64,000 nucleotides of DNA from Rhizobium sp. 007 (GCF_015353075.1 NZ_CP064188.1:1364001-1428000), one strand, 5' to 3'. Shown: positions 17,290 to 26,324, numbered from the stretch's first letter. Made by a program: numbers and translations. Notes: generated by a model not told the origin, from the letters alone.

Positions 17290-18270
17290 ATGACGTCAGC
17301 AGCGATCAAGATCCTAGTTTCATCCGCCGGTCGACGGGTCGCTCTCATCGACTGCTTTCGCAGGGCGGCGAAAGAGTTAGGCATATCCTTGACGGTGGTC
17401 GCATGTGATCTCGATCCAGGAATGAGCCCTGCCTGCCGATCCGCCGATGCGAGCTATGCTGTTCCAGCCTGTGACGATCCGGGCTTCGTTTCAGCACTGC
17501 AAGGAATTGCATCGCGTGAAAAAATCGATCTGATCGTTCCAACGATCGATCCCGAACTCCCGGCTCTCGCAGAGGCGATGGACGATTTTGCGGCTCTTGG
17601 CTGTCGCGTTCATGTCAGCCAACCGGCGGTGGTCGACATCGTTCGCGACAAGCTTGAAACGATGACTGTGCTTGCGGCCGCGGGAGTCCCCGTCCCGCGC
17701 ACCATCGCACTTGAGGAGTTCGCCTCGACCAGCGAATGGTCTTGGCCGGTCTTTGTCAAGCCGCGGTCTGGAAGCGCCAGCCGCGCGATTAGCGTCGCCG
17801 GTTCGAGAGATGAGCTGCCCGCCAAGGTCAGCGAACCGATGATTGTGCAAGAAAATCTGACCGGCGCGGAATACACGGTCAACGGCTTCGTCGACGTGCG
17901 CGGTAGACTACAGACAGCCATTACACATCGTCGCGTTCGTGTCAGGGCCGGCGAGGTCGAAAAAGGCATCACCGAGCGCCAGCCGCGACATTCCCGCATC
18001 GCGCATGATATCGTCGCTGCACTGCCGGGCCTCAGGGGTGCATTCTGCTTTCAGATTATGGACGACGGCGCTGCCGGCCCCAAAGTGATCGAGATCAACG
18101 CACGGTTCGGAGGAGGCTATCCTCTGGCTGATCATGCGGGCGCGCATTTCGCAAAATGGCTGCTCGAGGAAGTCTCAGGCTTACCTGCAAGCTGTCATGA
18201 CAACTGGCATTCGGGCGTGTTGATGCTGCGCTACGACGAAGCGATCTTCGTGGATGGTGAAGATGAGTGA
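17290..18270 (+). CDS. ATP-grasp domain protein
   Basis: A carbamoyl-phosphate-synthase-like ATP-grasp ligase, 326 aa from the ATG at 17290 (AAGGGA upstream). A pre-ATP-grasp Rossmann part starts KILVSSAGRRVALI. The ATP-binding core has DKLETMTVLAAAGVPVP, WPVFVKPRSGSASRAI and the Mg site VIEINARFGGGYPLADHAG. Such ligases join a carboxylate to an amine through an acyl phosphate. Its place after a formyltransferase and overlapping a HAD gene suggests the three act on one precursor, for example attaching an amino acid or related acid to an amino sugar. The substrate is not identifiable. Confidence 0.8.
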   Translation: MTSAAIKILVSSAGRRVALIDCFRRAAKELGISLTVVACDLDPGMSPACRSADASYAVPACDDPGFVSALQGIASREKIDLIVPTIDPELPALAEAMDDFAALGCRVHVSQPAVVDIVRDKLETMTVLAAAGVPVPRTIALEEFASTSEWSWPVFVKPRSGSASRAISVAGSRDELPAKVSEPMIVQENLTGAEYTVNGFVDVRGRLQTAITHRRVRVRAGEVEKGITERQPRHSRIAHDIVAALPGLRGAFCFQIMDDGAAGPKVIEINARFGGGYPLADHAGAHFAKWLLEEVSGLPASCHDNWHSGVLMLRYDEAIFVDGEDE

Positions 18271-18988
18271 ACCACAAGGTGGTGTTCTAGTCTTCGATCT
18301 GGATGACACACTCTATCTCGAAAGCGACTTTGCCAAAAGTGGATTCGAGGCCGCGTCTGCGTGGCTGGATCGAGAAATGGGTGTTGCGAATTTCGCTGAT
18401 CATTGCCACGCAATCTTCGCAACCGGCCGACGCTCACGCGTGTTCGATGAAGCGCTCGCCGCTGCAGGCATGGCCGGCGACCGGACGTTGACTGCAAAGC
18501 TAATTGAAGTTTACCGGCAACATCATCCGCGCATAGCGTTGGCCCCTGATGCGTTGGAATATCTTTGCAATCCTGCCAGGAAGGCGCGCCTGGCCCTCAT
18601 AACCGACGGCTACGCAGCAACACAAATGGCAAAGGTCAAGGCGCTGGGTCTTGAGGAGATTCTAGACCACATCATTTATACAGATGTCTGGGGCCCCAAG
18701 TTCTGGAAACCGCATCCGCGGGCGTTCGAGGCTATCCAAGAATGGTCAGGCGTGCCGTGCGCGGAGCTGGTTTACGTAGCTGACAATCCCGCCAAGGATT
18801 TTATCGCTCCGCGGCGTCTGGGATGGAGGACGATCCAGATTGCCCGGATCGGCCGCATCCACATGGCATACGCCACCGAGCCTGACCATAGACCCGATGC
18901 GGTGATAACTAGTCTTTTTGATCTCGACGCGTGCCTCGCGACGCTTCGCGCTGCGCCACAATTTACAATCACGACCAATCCTAAGTGA
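18263..18988 (+). CDS. HAD-superfamily hydrolase
   Basis: A haloacid-dehalogenase-fold phosphatase, 241 aa from the ATG at 18263; one at 18254 is also possible. Motif I is VFDLDDTLY with the nucleophile and acid/base aspartates. The lysine motif is in FWKPHPRAFE and motif IV is VADNPAKDF. The start lies inside the end of the ATP-grasp gene, so translation is coupled. A cytosolic dephosphorylation of a sugar-phosphate or acyl-phosphate in the same pathway is likely. Its stop codon directly abuts the stop of the convergent polymerase-like gene. Confidence 0.8.
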   Translation: MSEPQGGVLVFDLDDTLYLESDFAKSGFEAASAWLDREMGVANFADHCHAIFATGRRSRVFDEALAAAGMAGDRTLTAKLIEVYRQHHPRIALAPDALEYLCNPARKARLALITDGYAATQMAKVKALGLEEILDHIIYTDVWGPKFWKPHPRAFEAIQEWSGVPCAELVYVADNPAKDFIAPRRLGWRTIQIARIGRIHMAYATEPDHRPDAVITSLFDLDACLATLRAAPQFTITTNPK

Positions 18989-20263
18989 CTACGCTTGCGA
19001 TCGTTTCACAAAGGCCTGCCCTAGAACGGCAGGAATGAGCAGCGGAACCGGCCAAAAACGTCCATACATATGAGTCATTGCGTTGCCCATAGCCAAAAAC
19101 GCCGCAACTGTCGCAAAGATACAGATGGCGAACGGAAGGCCGTTCTTGATGCGACTAGCCGCAAGCGCCGGACCCAAGAGGCTGATCACCATGACGGCAA
19201 AGCCAAGGGCCGCGATGAAGCCCCCCTCCGTCCAAAGAAGTAAGTAAATATTGTGCACGGGCTTCTGTACGGCGCTGCTTACTCTGTACTGATCCGCTCC
19301 AATCCCGAGCAAAAGCGTGGAGCCCGTTTGACCGGCCGCCTCCTGTATGAGCTCAAAGCGACGACCAAACGTTCCCGCCTGGCTGATGTCTCCTGTATCG
19401 ACAGCGGTAAGGACGCGTTTTTGGAAAACGTCCGGCAGATAGTCGCGCAACGGTGTAATCGCGACAAGTGGAATGCAGAGGCAGAGAGCGGCGGCAGGCA
19501 CAACCGTTCTCCATGTAAGATTGAACAAGAGAAAGATTGCAATGCCGATCCCACAGCCAATAAGCCCGGTATTCGAGCCAGTCAGAAGAAGACCGTAGGT
19601 CATGACTACAAACGCGCAAAGCGCGAGAAACCTGTTTAATTTTCTTAAGGAAACGAGCAGAAGCAGGACCTGAATTGCGAGCGCAATAACGGCGGCGCAC
19701 GCATTTTCTCTTTCCATCAATCCGTTAAAGCGTCCGCTCCCGGTGACGAACTGCGTATTTGTCTCTCCAATAACATGAATGAGAAAGATACCGTGTATAC
19801 AAATTATAAATATCGAAGAGACATAAATCTTTGCCGCCGCTAAGAGCTCGTCATAGCTCCTTCCCCCAAACAAAAGCAGCACAATAAAATACGCGTAGAA
19901 ATACTGCAGGACGACCACGAGTCCGCGTTCCGGCCCAGGGCTTACGATGCTGCTTGCAGTCAACCCCAAAAGCAGCAAGGCAAGCCCAAAACACCAGGCG
20001 GCCGTGCTCAGCTTGCCAATGACATTGACGACAATATTCGCGTTCGCAACAGCGAGAGAAAAGCAAAGAAGAAAAGACAGATCTGCAAGCGTGAAATAAA
20101 TATAGTCACTTCTAAAATAATTCATCGAGCATAGAAATATAGCAGCAAAAAATGCATATAACTCCAAAGATTGCGAAAATGTCGCGACCGCAGGTTGCCC
20201 ATGCCCCCTTGCACGTTCATCGATTTTATCAGCCGATGTAACGTCATTTAAGCTCATCGCCAA
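18989..20263 (-). CDS. O-antigen ligase/Wzy-type polymerase
   Basis: A polytopic inner-membrane protein of 424 aa with about 11-12 hydrophobic segments, O-antigen ligase (Wzy_C) superfamily. The large periplasmic loop falls after residue 285 and contains FGRRFELIQEAAGQTG and KPVHNIYLLLWTEGG, positions where ligases and polymerases keep an essential Arg and His. In this cluster, with Wzz-type and Wza-type proteins, it is best read as the repeat-unit polymerase. No separate Wzx flippase was recognised in the window. The gene ends base to base against the HAD gene on the other strand. Confidence 0.82.
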   Translation of the reverse strand: MAMSLNDVTSADKIDERARGHGQPAVATFSQSLELYAFFAAIFLCSMNYFRSDYIYFTLADLSFLLCFSLAVANANIVVNVIGKLSTAAWCFGLALLLLGLTASSIVSPGPERGLVVVLQYFYAYFIVLLLFGGRSYDELLAAAKIYVSSIFIICIHGIFLIHVIGETNTQFVTGSGRFNGLMERENACAAVIALAIQVLLLLVSLRKLNRFLALCAFVVMTYGLLLTGSNTGLIGCGIGIAIFLLFNLTWRTVVPAAALCLCIPLVAITPLRDYLPDVFQKRVLTAVDTGDISQAGTFGRRFELIQEAAGQTGSTLLLGIGADQYRVSSAVQKPVHNIYLLLWTEGGFIAALGFAVMVISLLGPALAASRIKNGLPFAICIFATVAAFLAMGNAMTHMYGRFWPVPLLIPAVLGQAFVKRSQA

Positions 20264-20364
20264 ACGCCTCCGTCGGTTTAAGGTATTCTAAAACGCAAAA
20301 AAGTGAAGTAACTTCCGAGCTTGGAGAGCTTGTCCTTCAAACATCTTCGATCGGAGACCGTACG

Positions 20365-21158
20365 ATGCCGCTGCAAAGTCTGGCGAGATACCGCCCCTGC
20401 GGCGAGTTGCACTCCATGTCCTCGCACTTGGGGAACGCGTGATATTATCGTGCGCCATCACTGGTGGCGCGATGCGCCCATAAGATTAAACCTTTATAAA
20501 CATCGGGGATATTGGTTCAAAGGGAAGCACCGCGAGACGCATATCATGAAGACGCTCGCCGAGCTTGCAAAGCCCGGAGATACCGTTGTCGAGCTCGGCG
20601 GCCATATCGGCTATCTTTCGGTTCATTTAGCAAAGATCGTTGGCGATGACGGTACTGTTATCGTTTTCGAACCTGGGCCCAACAATTTGCCGTATCTTCG
20701 AACCAATACAGAGAGCTTTGCGAACATTAAAATCGTTGAAGCCGCGTGTGGAGATCTCGATGGCCCCGTGGAATTTTGGATAGAAGGCGTGTCGGGACAG
20801 AACAATTCATTGGACAAAAACTATAAAAATTTTGAACAAAACCGAGAAAATGCGTTCAGCGATGCGCTGATGGAATCCGTCACGGTCGAGATGATGCAGC
20901 TTGACACGTTCTTGGAAGAGACGGGCCTTCGTCCGGCGCTGCTGAAGATAGATGTGAAGGGTGCCGAACACCGTGTGCTTCTCGGTAGTTCGCACTGTCT
21001 AGCGAATATAAGACCACGTGGAAGTTACCGAGAATTTTGACGATGTAGCCAGAATATTTAACGAAAACGATTACGCAATATATGATCGCAGTCGCCCCGA
21101 GTGGGTGTGCATTCCGGCCGAACGCGCCGGAGCGTCCCAACAAATATCGGAGCATTGA
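20365..21158 (+). pseudogene. Frameshifted FkbM-family methyltransferase
   Basis: A decayed copy of the FkbM methyltransferase that is intact at 32292-33095. Compared with that copy, one base is missing near 20383, another near 20410, and about eight bases (GTTGTGGTG replaced by C) near 21013. Each changes frame. The middle is still open (TVVELGGHIGYLSVHL, the SAM site) and about four in five residues match by eye. After the last shift the tail continues as VEVTENFDDVARIFNENDYA. The first start would be ATG at 20365. It is the last exopolysaccharide-type gene before the thiamine segment. Confidence 0.88.
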
Positions 21159-21251
21159 GCGTCCGGGCTCGTTTTTGTCATCGCGTCATCGAAGCTTGCA
21201 ACTCCGCCGCTTGCCGAAAAAGGAGCCGCCATAGTTCGACAAAGGAGCGGC

Positions 21252-21347
21252 ATGAAAACGTCTTTATTCCCGCCTTTCTCGCATCAGGCTCTCAAAGGGC
21301 AGATGTTGGTAGCGGGATCTGACTTCATACAGCCATGCTTTTTTTAG
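21252..21347 (+). CDS. Possible 31-aa small ORF
   Basis: An ATG preceded by AAAGGAG at ideal spacing opens 31 codons (begins MKTSLFPPFSHQALKGQ) and ends in a T-run at TAG. It lies in the 235-base gap between the fkbM pseudogene and the TPP riboswitch. Not recognised; it may be the stub of a lost gene. Confidence 0.3.
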   Translation: MKTSLFPPFSHQALKGQMLVAGSDFIQPCFF

Positions 21348-21393
21348 GGGTGACAGACAGAGATTTGTCTGCAATGAAGACCGCGATGAGAGA

Positions 21394-21467
21394 CAGGGGC
21401 GTCCGTTGCAAGACGGGCTGAGAAGTACCCTTCGAACCTGAACCGGATAATGCTGGCGGAGGGAGTC
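21394..21467 (+). promoter_or_regulatory. TPP (thi-box) riboswitch
   Basis: The conserved TPP aptamer is clear: GGGGC opening the P1/P2 side, GGGCTGAGA, then ACCCTTCGAACCTGA, then GGATAATGCTGGCGGAGGGA. This RNA binds thiamine pyrophosphate and lowers expression of downstream thiamine genes. It stands 60 bases before the thiM remnant, followed by thiE and thiD. A hairpin covering the ribosome site (21506-21529) suggests control of translation. Confidence 0.95.
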
Positions 21468-21505
21468 GCTCGGAGCCTTGCTTATTCAGTCCGGCTCCCC
21501 GCGCC

Positions 21506-21529
21506 TTTGCCCCGCCAGAAAGGGGCAAA
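21506..21529 (+). promoter_or_regulatory. Start-codon-sequestering hairpin of the riboswitch
   Basis: TTTGCCCC at 21506-21513 and GGGGCAAA at 21522-21529 are perfect complements around an eight-base loop. The right arm contains the ribosome-binding AGGGG and the A of the ATG, so folding would hide the start of the first ORF. This fits a translational expression platform. Confidence 0.7.
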
Positions 21530-21717
21530 TGCCGATACGAAGTTCACCCGGACAACTCTTCGCTGCCATGCGCGCGACGCCGCCGCTCGTGCATTGCATC
21601 ACCAACTACGTCGCGATGAATATCGGGCCCGGTTCCCTTTCATGGCGCCTCCTTGACGCGCTTGCGCAGCTCGATGGAACCGCACTCGATGCTGCGGCAA
21701 GAGTAACATCGAGATGA
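21529..21717 (+). pseudogene. thiM: thiM remnant with large in-frame deletion
   Basis: A 62-codon ORF whose first half (LFAAMRATPPLVHCITNYVAMN) is the N-terminus of hydroxyethylthiazole kinase and whose second half (IGPGSLSWRLLDALAQLDGT) is the C-terminus of the same enzyme. About 190 internal residues, including the ATP and substrate sites, are gone; the join is near 21619. The frame and the ATGA overlap with thiE are preserved. It cannot phosphorylate thiazole, so the salvage branch through HET is lost unless another thiM exists. It may persist only to pass ribosomes from the riboswitch-controlled start to thiE. Confidence 0.85.
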
Positions 21718-22349
21718 AGCGTTTCGATCTTTCCCTTTATCCTGTCCTCGACCCGGATCTGTGCGCCGGTATCGGCATGGTCAAGACGGCGCTCGCCGCG
21801 GCTTCCGGCGGAGCAACGATCATACAGCTGCGCGATAAACAGGCAGGCACGGCAGGCCGGGTCAAGACCGGTCGAGCGTTGAAAGCCGCGCTTGCCGAAA
21901 CCGGCGCCCTTCTGATCGTCAACGACGACGCCGAGGCTCCAATTGCGATCGAGGCGGATGGGTTGCATGTCGGGCAAAATGACATGGCCGCCCGCGACGC
22001 GCGCAAACAGATCGGATCATCGATGATCCTTGGACTTTCGGTGGCAACCGAGGAACTGGCCGCGGCCGTCGACCCGGCAATCGTCGACTATGCCGGTATC
22101 GGTCCTGTCTTTGCCACATCGACAAAACCGGATCACAAGCCTCCAATCGGCATCGATGGCGTGGCAAGGCGCGCGAGGGCCTGCCGCGTACCAGGGGTCG
22201 CGATCGGCGGCCCCAAGGCGACCCATGCAGAATATGTGCTTGCGGCAGGGGCAAAGGGGCTCGCGGTCGTATCTGCTATCTGTGGCACGCCGGATCCGCG
22301 GCAGGCTGCCGCGAGCATTACTGACGCAATCCGAAAGGCACGCGCATGA
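21714..22349 (+). CDS. thiE: Thiamine-phosphate synthase
   Basis: Joins HMP-pyrophosphate and thiazole phosphate to make thiamine phosphate. The protein is 211 aa, the usual size, with a TIM-barrel fold. Visible ThiE marks are IIQLRDK, LLIVNDDAEAPIAIEADGLH and VGQND for the pyrophosphate and Mg site, then YAGIGPVFATSTKPD and VAIGG. It starts inside the stop of the thiM remnant (ATGA) and its own end overlaps thiD by four bases, so the three are one coupled operon under the TPP riboswitch. Confidence 0.93.
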   Translation: MKRFDLSLYPVLDPDLCAGIGMVKTALAAASGGATIIQLRDKQAGTAGRVKTGRALKAALAETGALLIVNDDAEAPIAIEADGLHVGQNDMAARDARKQIGSSMILGLSVATEELAAAVDPAIVDYAGIGPVFATSTKPDHKPPIGIDGVARRARACRVPGVAIGGPKATHAEYVLAAGAKGLAVVSAICGTPDPRQAAASITDAIRKARA

Positions 22350-23146
22350 TATGCAACGTTCTTTCCATTGCCGGCTCCGACCCTTCGGGCGGCGCGGGCG
22401 TCCAGGCCGATTTGAAAACATGTTCGGCGCGCGGCACCTATGGCATGGCCGTTTTGACGGCCTTGACGGCTCAGAATACCCAGGGCGTTTCCAGCGTGCA
22501 TGCAGTTCCCGCTGACTTCGTCGCCGAGCAGATCGCCATGGTCTTCGCCGATATCCGCGTCGATGCGGTGAAGATCGGCATGATCGCCAATGCACCGATT
22601 GCCGAAGCTGTCGCCAACGCCCTTTTGCCGCACCGCGGCATACCGATCGTGCTCGATCCGGTGATGATTGCCAAAGGAGGTGCTGCCCTCCTTGATGTTG
22701 AAGCCATCGACTTTCTCAAGACCCGGCTTTTGCCGCTCGCAACGCTTCTTACCCCCAATCTGCCAGAAGCCGCCGCTCTGCTCAGAGAGCCGGTCGCAGG
22801 GACCCGAGATGCAATGGAGCGGCAAGCGGAAAAGCTGCGTGCGCTTGGTCCCTCTGCCGTTCTCGTAAAGGGCGGCCATCTTGGCGGGATGCAAAGCCCT
22901 GACGTCCTGGTAAGCGAAAGCGGGATTACCTGGTTTGAAGCGCCACGCGTTCCGACGAAGAACACGCACGGCACCGGCTGCACACTTTCGAGCGCGCTTG
23001 CAGCAGAACTCGCAAAGGGCGGATCGCTCGAGGCCGCGGTCGCTACAGCCAAAGATTACCTGGCTGCCGCCGTTGCCAAAGCCGGCACGCTCAGCGTCGG
23101 TTCGGGCCACGGTCCGGTTCAGCATTTTCATCAGCTCTGGGCATGA
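22346..23146 (+). CDS. thiD: Hydroxymethylpyrimidine (phosphate) kinase
   Basis: A ribokinase-fold kinase, 266 aa, phosphorylating HMP and HMP-P to the pyrophosphate used by ThiE. The N-terminal AGSDPSGGAGVQADLKT is the ThiD substrate motif and the C-terminal NTHGTGCTLSSALAAELAKG is the anion-hole/catalytic motif of the PfkB-like fold. It is the last gene of the riboswitch operon. It ends 13 bases from the convergent sugar permease gene, with no clear terminator between. Confidence 0.94.
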   Translation: MICNVLSIAGSDPSGGAGVQADLKTCSARGTYGMAVLTALTAQNTQGVSSVHAVPADFVAEQIAMVFADIRVDAVKIGMIANAPIAEAVANALLPHRGIPIVLDPVMIAKGGAALLDVEAIDFLKTRLLPLATLLTPNLPEAAALLREPVAGTRDAMERQAEKLRALGPSAVLVKGGHLGGMQSPDVLVSESGITWFEAPRVPTKNTHGTGCTLSSALAAELAKGGSLEAAVATAKDYLAAAVAKAGTLSVGSGHGPVQHFHQLWA

Positions 23147-23159
23147 TGCACAGGGCTGC

Positions 23160-24008
23160 TTAGGTCTTCACGGCGCCAGCGGTCAGACCGGCGATGATAT
23201 GCTTTTGGGCGACGAAGAACACGATCACCGTCGGCAGGATGGTAAGCGTGATGAAGGCGAGCACCAGCTGCCATTCGGTGCCATACTCGCCACGATAGAC
23301 CATGATGCCGAGCGGCCACGGATATTTCGATTCCGAATTCAGCATGATCAGCGGCAGGATATAACTGTTCCAGCTGCCAACGAAGGAGATGATGCTGACG
23401 GTTGCAACGATCGGCCGCGCAAGCGGTAGCGAGATGTACCAGAAGAAGCGCAGATAGCCGCAACCGTCGACAAAGGCCGCTTGGAACAATTCTTCCGGGA
23501 GGTTTCGGAAATAATTCCTGAAAAGCAGGATGCTCATGCCGAGGCCGAATGCGACCTGCGGCAGCACCACGCCCCAATAGGTATCGAGAAGACCCAGATC
23601 GCGGATGCGGATGAAGAGCGGCAGGATCGCCGTTGCTGCCGGAAACATCAGGCCGAGCAGGAAATAGTTCAGCAGGAACGACGAGCCGAAGAAACGGACA
23701 TGCGCAAAGGTGAAGGCGGCCATCGACGAGACGATCAGCGTGAGAGAGACCGTGAGCGCTGCAATGACCAGCGAATTGAAGATCTGCAGCCAGTATCGCT
23801 CCCCGAAGAGGATATCGGTATAATTTGACCATTGCCACTCTGCAGGGAGCCCAAAGGGATTGGTGCGCAGGTCGCCCAACGTCTTGAAACCGCCGAGCGC
23901 CGTCGTCAGCAACGGGATGAGAACCAGCGCCGCAATCAGCGTCAGCGACACGTAGAGATAAAGCCGCGTCTGCAGCGGCATGCGAATGGTGGAGCTCGTG
24001 TCAATCAT
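23160..24008 (-). CDS. CUT1 sugar ABC transporter permease (MalG type)
   Basis: Inner-membrane permease, 282 aa, with six predicted membrane segments. The EAA loop that docks the ATPase reads EELFQAAFVDGCGYLRFFW near residues 185-203. It overlaps the partner permease by eight bases and belongs to the minus-strand transport operon begun by the binding protein at 26.3 kb. The substrate is probably a mono- or disaccharide. No MsmK/UgpC-type ATPase is encoded next to it, so it must borrow a shared one. Confidence 0.92.
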   Translation of the reverse strand: MIDTSSTIRMPLQTRLYLYVSLTLIAALVLIPLLTTALGGFKTLGDLRTNPFGLPAEWQWSNYTDILFGERYWLQIFNSLVIAALTVSLTLIVSSMAAFTFAHVRFFGSSFLLNYFLLGLMFPAATAILPLFIRIRDLGLLDTYWGVVLPQVAFGLGMSILLFRNYFRNLPEELFQAAFVDGCGYLRFFWYISLPLARPIVATVSIISFVGSWNSYILPLIMLNSESKYPWPLGIMVYRGEYGTEWQLVLAFITLTILPTVIVFFVAQKHIIAGLTAGAVKT

Positions 24009-24939
24009 TGCGCATGAAAATCCTCTTGTAGCCGAAGGCGAGTGTCATGCAGATGATGAAGAGGACGACACCGACGGCGCTGCCGAGACCAACCTGCATG
24101 CGCATGACGCCGTAGGTGTAAAGGAAGGTCACCATCGTCTGCGTCGAATTCGATGGCCCGCCGCCTGTCAGCGGCATGATCATGTCGAAGAGCTGCAGCG
24201 AACCGATGACCGCAAAGAAGATGGATAGGCGCAGCGTGGATCCAAGCAGCGGCAGCGTCACATAGCGGAACTTCTGCCAGCCTGTCGCCCCGTCGATCTC
24301 AGCTGCTTCGAGCACATTTTTGTCGACCGATTGCAGGCCGGCGATGAAGAGCATCATGTGGAAGCCGAAATACTTCCAGACGATAACGGCAAGCACGGCG
24401 TAAATGGCGAGATCCTTGTCGGCGAGCACATAGGGGGTCGCGAGACCGAAGAAGTTCGAGATTGCGGCAAAGAGCCCGTAGTCGCCGTCATAAACGAAGC
24501 GCCAGATCAGGCCAGCTGCGACATCGGCAAGAACGTAGGGCAGAAAGAAGATCAAGCGGAAGGCGACGACGCCAGGGATACGGTGGGCCAGCATCGTCGA
24601 CAGCCAGATCGCCAGCGGAACCTGGATGGCGATGGATATCAGGATAATGAGGCCATTATTGACAAGCGCCTGTGTGAAGGCGGCGTTGCGCAAGAGGACT
24701 TGGAAGTTGCGGAGCGCGATGAACTCCGTCGGCATGCCGTAGCCGTTCCACTTATAGAGGCTGTACCAGGCCGCCTCGCCCATCGGCATGATGACGAAGA
24801 GCGTAAAAAGCAGCAGAGCCGGCGGCAGAAAGAACAGAAGTACGGCCCAGCGGTCATGCGCAGCCGAACTGCGGTTTCTGGTCGCGCTCCTGGCCGGTCT
24901 TGCCGCACCGATCGCTGATGAAATGGAAATATTCGCCAT
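24001..24939 (-). CDS. CUT1 sugar ABC transporter permease (MalF type)
   Basis: Inner-membrane permease, 312 aa from the ATG at 24939 (AAGG eight bases upstream); a longer frame to 24978 lacks a site. A basic N-tail precedes six membrane segments. The EAA loop reads NVLEAAEIDGATGWQKFRYV. It pairs with the MalG-type permease that follows and with the binding protein upstream (77-base gap). Confidence 0.92.
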   Translation of the reverse strand: MANISISSAIGAARPARSATRNRSSAAHDRWAVLLFFLPPALLLFTLFVIMPMGEAAWYSLYKWNGYGMPTEFIALRNFQVLLRNAAFTQALVNNGLIILISIAIQVPLAIWLSTMLAHRIPGVVAFRLIFFLPYVLADVAAGLIWRFVYDGDYGLFAAISNFFGLATPYVLADKDLAIYAVLAVIVWKYFGFHMMLFIAGLQSVDKNVLEAAEIDGATGWQKFRYVTLPLLGSTLRLSIFFAVIGSLQLFDMIMPLTGGGPSNSTQTMVTFLYTYGVMRMQVGLGSAVGVVLFIICMTLAFGYKRIFMRND

Positions 24940-25016
24940 CTGTCTTGCCTTCGCATGCGCCTGGTCCGATCCCGGCACCTGTTGAGAAGGCGCCGGGACA
25001 AAGGAAGCGGAGCGGG

Positions 25017-26324
25017 TTATTGCTCCAGTTCGAAGGCGTCCTGGATCTGCTGGGCGCCATCCTGCGAACTCATCTGGCCGGAGACGATTTCAACGGAGAC
25101 ATCATTGACGACACGGCCAACGGCAGCGCCGAGATCCTGATCGAAATAGTTCTGGTGCCAGGTCGAGGCGGCGAGTTGCCTGGCGGATTGAGCCAGAAGC
25201 GAATTGGTCACACCATCATCGGCGCCGACGGCCACCGGTAGAAGCATCGCGGCCTTGGCCATGGATCTTTCGTTTTCTGCATTCGTCAGGAAGGCGAGAA
25301 AATCGATTGCTTCCTTGGAAGCCTTCTTGGTTACCGCCCAGCCGTTCAAACCACCCAGCGTATCGGTTACCTTGCCGGCGCCGCCCTCTACGGTCGGGAA
25401 GTTAAAGCGGCCGATGTTTTCCGGCGAAAGTCCCTTGCCGTCACCGGCATTCTTGCGCTGATTGGCTTCGGTATTCTCAAAACCGAGGATCATAGCGGCC
25501 TTACCATCGCCGAAGACGCCGAGAGTTTGCGGCCAGGTGGCACCCAGATAGCCAGGCTGGAAGGGTTCAATCTTCCCGAGTTCGGCAAGATCCTCACCGG
25601 CCTTGATGATCGCCGGATCGAGGAAGCCTTCGCCCTCGCCTTTCTTGGCAGCGTCGAAGACCTTTTCTCCGCCTTCGCGCATGACGAGATAGCTCCAATA
25701 GAAGTGGATCGGCCATTTTTCGCCGCCGCCACCTGCGATCGGCACGATGCCGGCGTCCTTGAGCTTTTTCACGGCATCGAGAAAGTTTGCCCAGGTCTTG
25801 ATGTCCTCGGCCTTCACGCCTGCCTTTGCAAAGAGCTCCTTATTGTAGAAGAAGCTGACGAGACCGACCTTGTATGGCATTGCCCAGACCTTGCCGTCAA
25901 AGGTCAGACCACTGACAGAGGCGGCGCTAAAGGCGTTGCGCAGCTTGCCGCCATCTGCATCGAGCGCGGCTGTCACATCCTGAAGCGCGCCGGTCTCAGA
26001 TTGTTGTTTGAGGACGCCCCCGCCCCAGCTGAAAAAGAAGTCCGGTATATCGTCGGACTGGAGAAGCGTCGGCAGTTTTGCCTTGAAGGCCTCGTTTTCG
26101 AGAAACTGCATCTGTATGTCGACATCCGGGTGCTTTTCTTCATAAGCCTTGGCAATCTCCTCCCACTTGGCCACATAAGTCGGATCGAGCTCCAGATGCA
26201 GCCACTTTACGACCGTTGTTGCGGAGGCTGCACCGGCTCCGAGAATCACGGAAATGCCTGCGGCAGCGGCCAGAAATGCGATGCGCTTGGCGCGAAGAGC
26301 AGCATTCGTGCGAATATACGTCAT
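25017..26324 (-). CDS. CUT1 sugar-binding periplasmic protein
   Basis: Family 1 extracellular solute-binding protein, 435 aa. A signal peptide (RIAFLAAAAGISVILGAG, cleavage about ASA) is followed by the family start VVKWLHLELDPTYVAKWEEI and the typical YNKELFAKAGV and GGLNGWAVTKKASKEA stretches. GGGAGG precedes the start. It delivers a sugar to the two permeases downstream. The divergent ROK regulator and the adjacent dehydrogenase and ThuA genes suggest the operon serves one sugar, which is not identifiable from sequence. Confidence 0.92.
   Translation of the reverse strand: MTYIRTNAALRAKRIAFLAAAAGISVILGAGAASATTVVKWLHLELDPTYVAKWEEIAKAYEEKHPDVDIQMQFLENEAFKAKLPTLLQSDDIPDFFFSWGGGVLKQQSETGALQDVTAALDADGGKLRNAFSAASVSGLTFDGKVWAMPYKVGLVSFFYNKELFAKAGVKAEDIKTWANFLDAVKKLKDAGIVPIAGGGGEKWPIHFYWSYLVMREGGEKVFDAAKKGEGEGFLDPAIIKAGEDLAELGKIEPFQPGYLGATWPQTLGVFGDGKAAMILGFENTEANQRKNAGDGKGLSPENIGRFNFPTVEGGAGKVTDTLGGLNGWAVTKKASKEAIDFLAFLTNAENERSMAKAAMLLPVAVGADDGVTNSLLAQSARQLAASTWHQNYFDQDLGAAVGRVVNDVSVEIVSGQMSSQDGAQQIQDAFELEQ

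Noticed and set aside
20321..21040. FkbM gene read as intact from 20321
   Set aside because: The first 36 codons are out of the ancestral frame and the end is cut by a frameshift; comparison with the intact paralogue shows a pseudogene.
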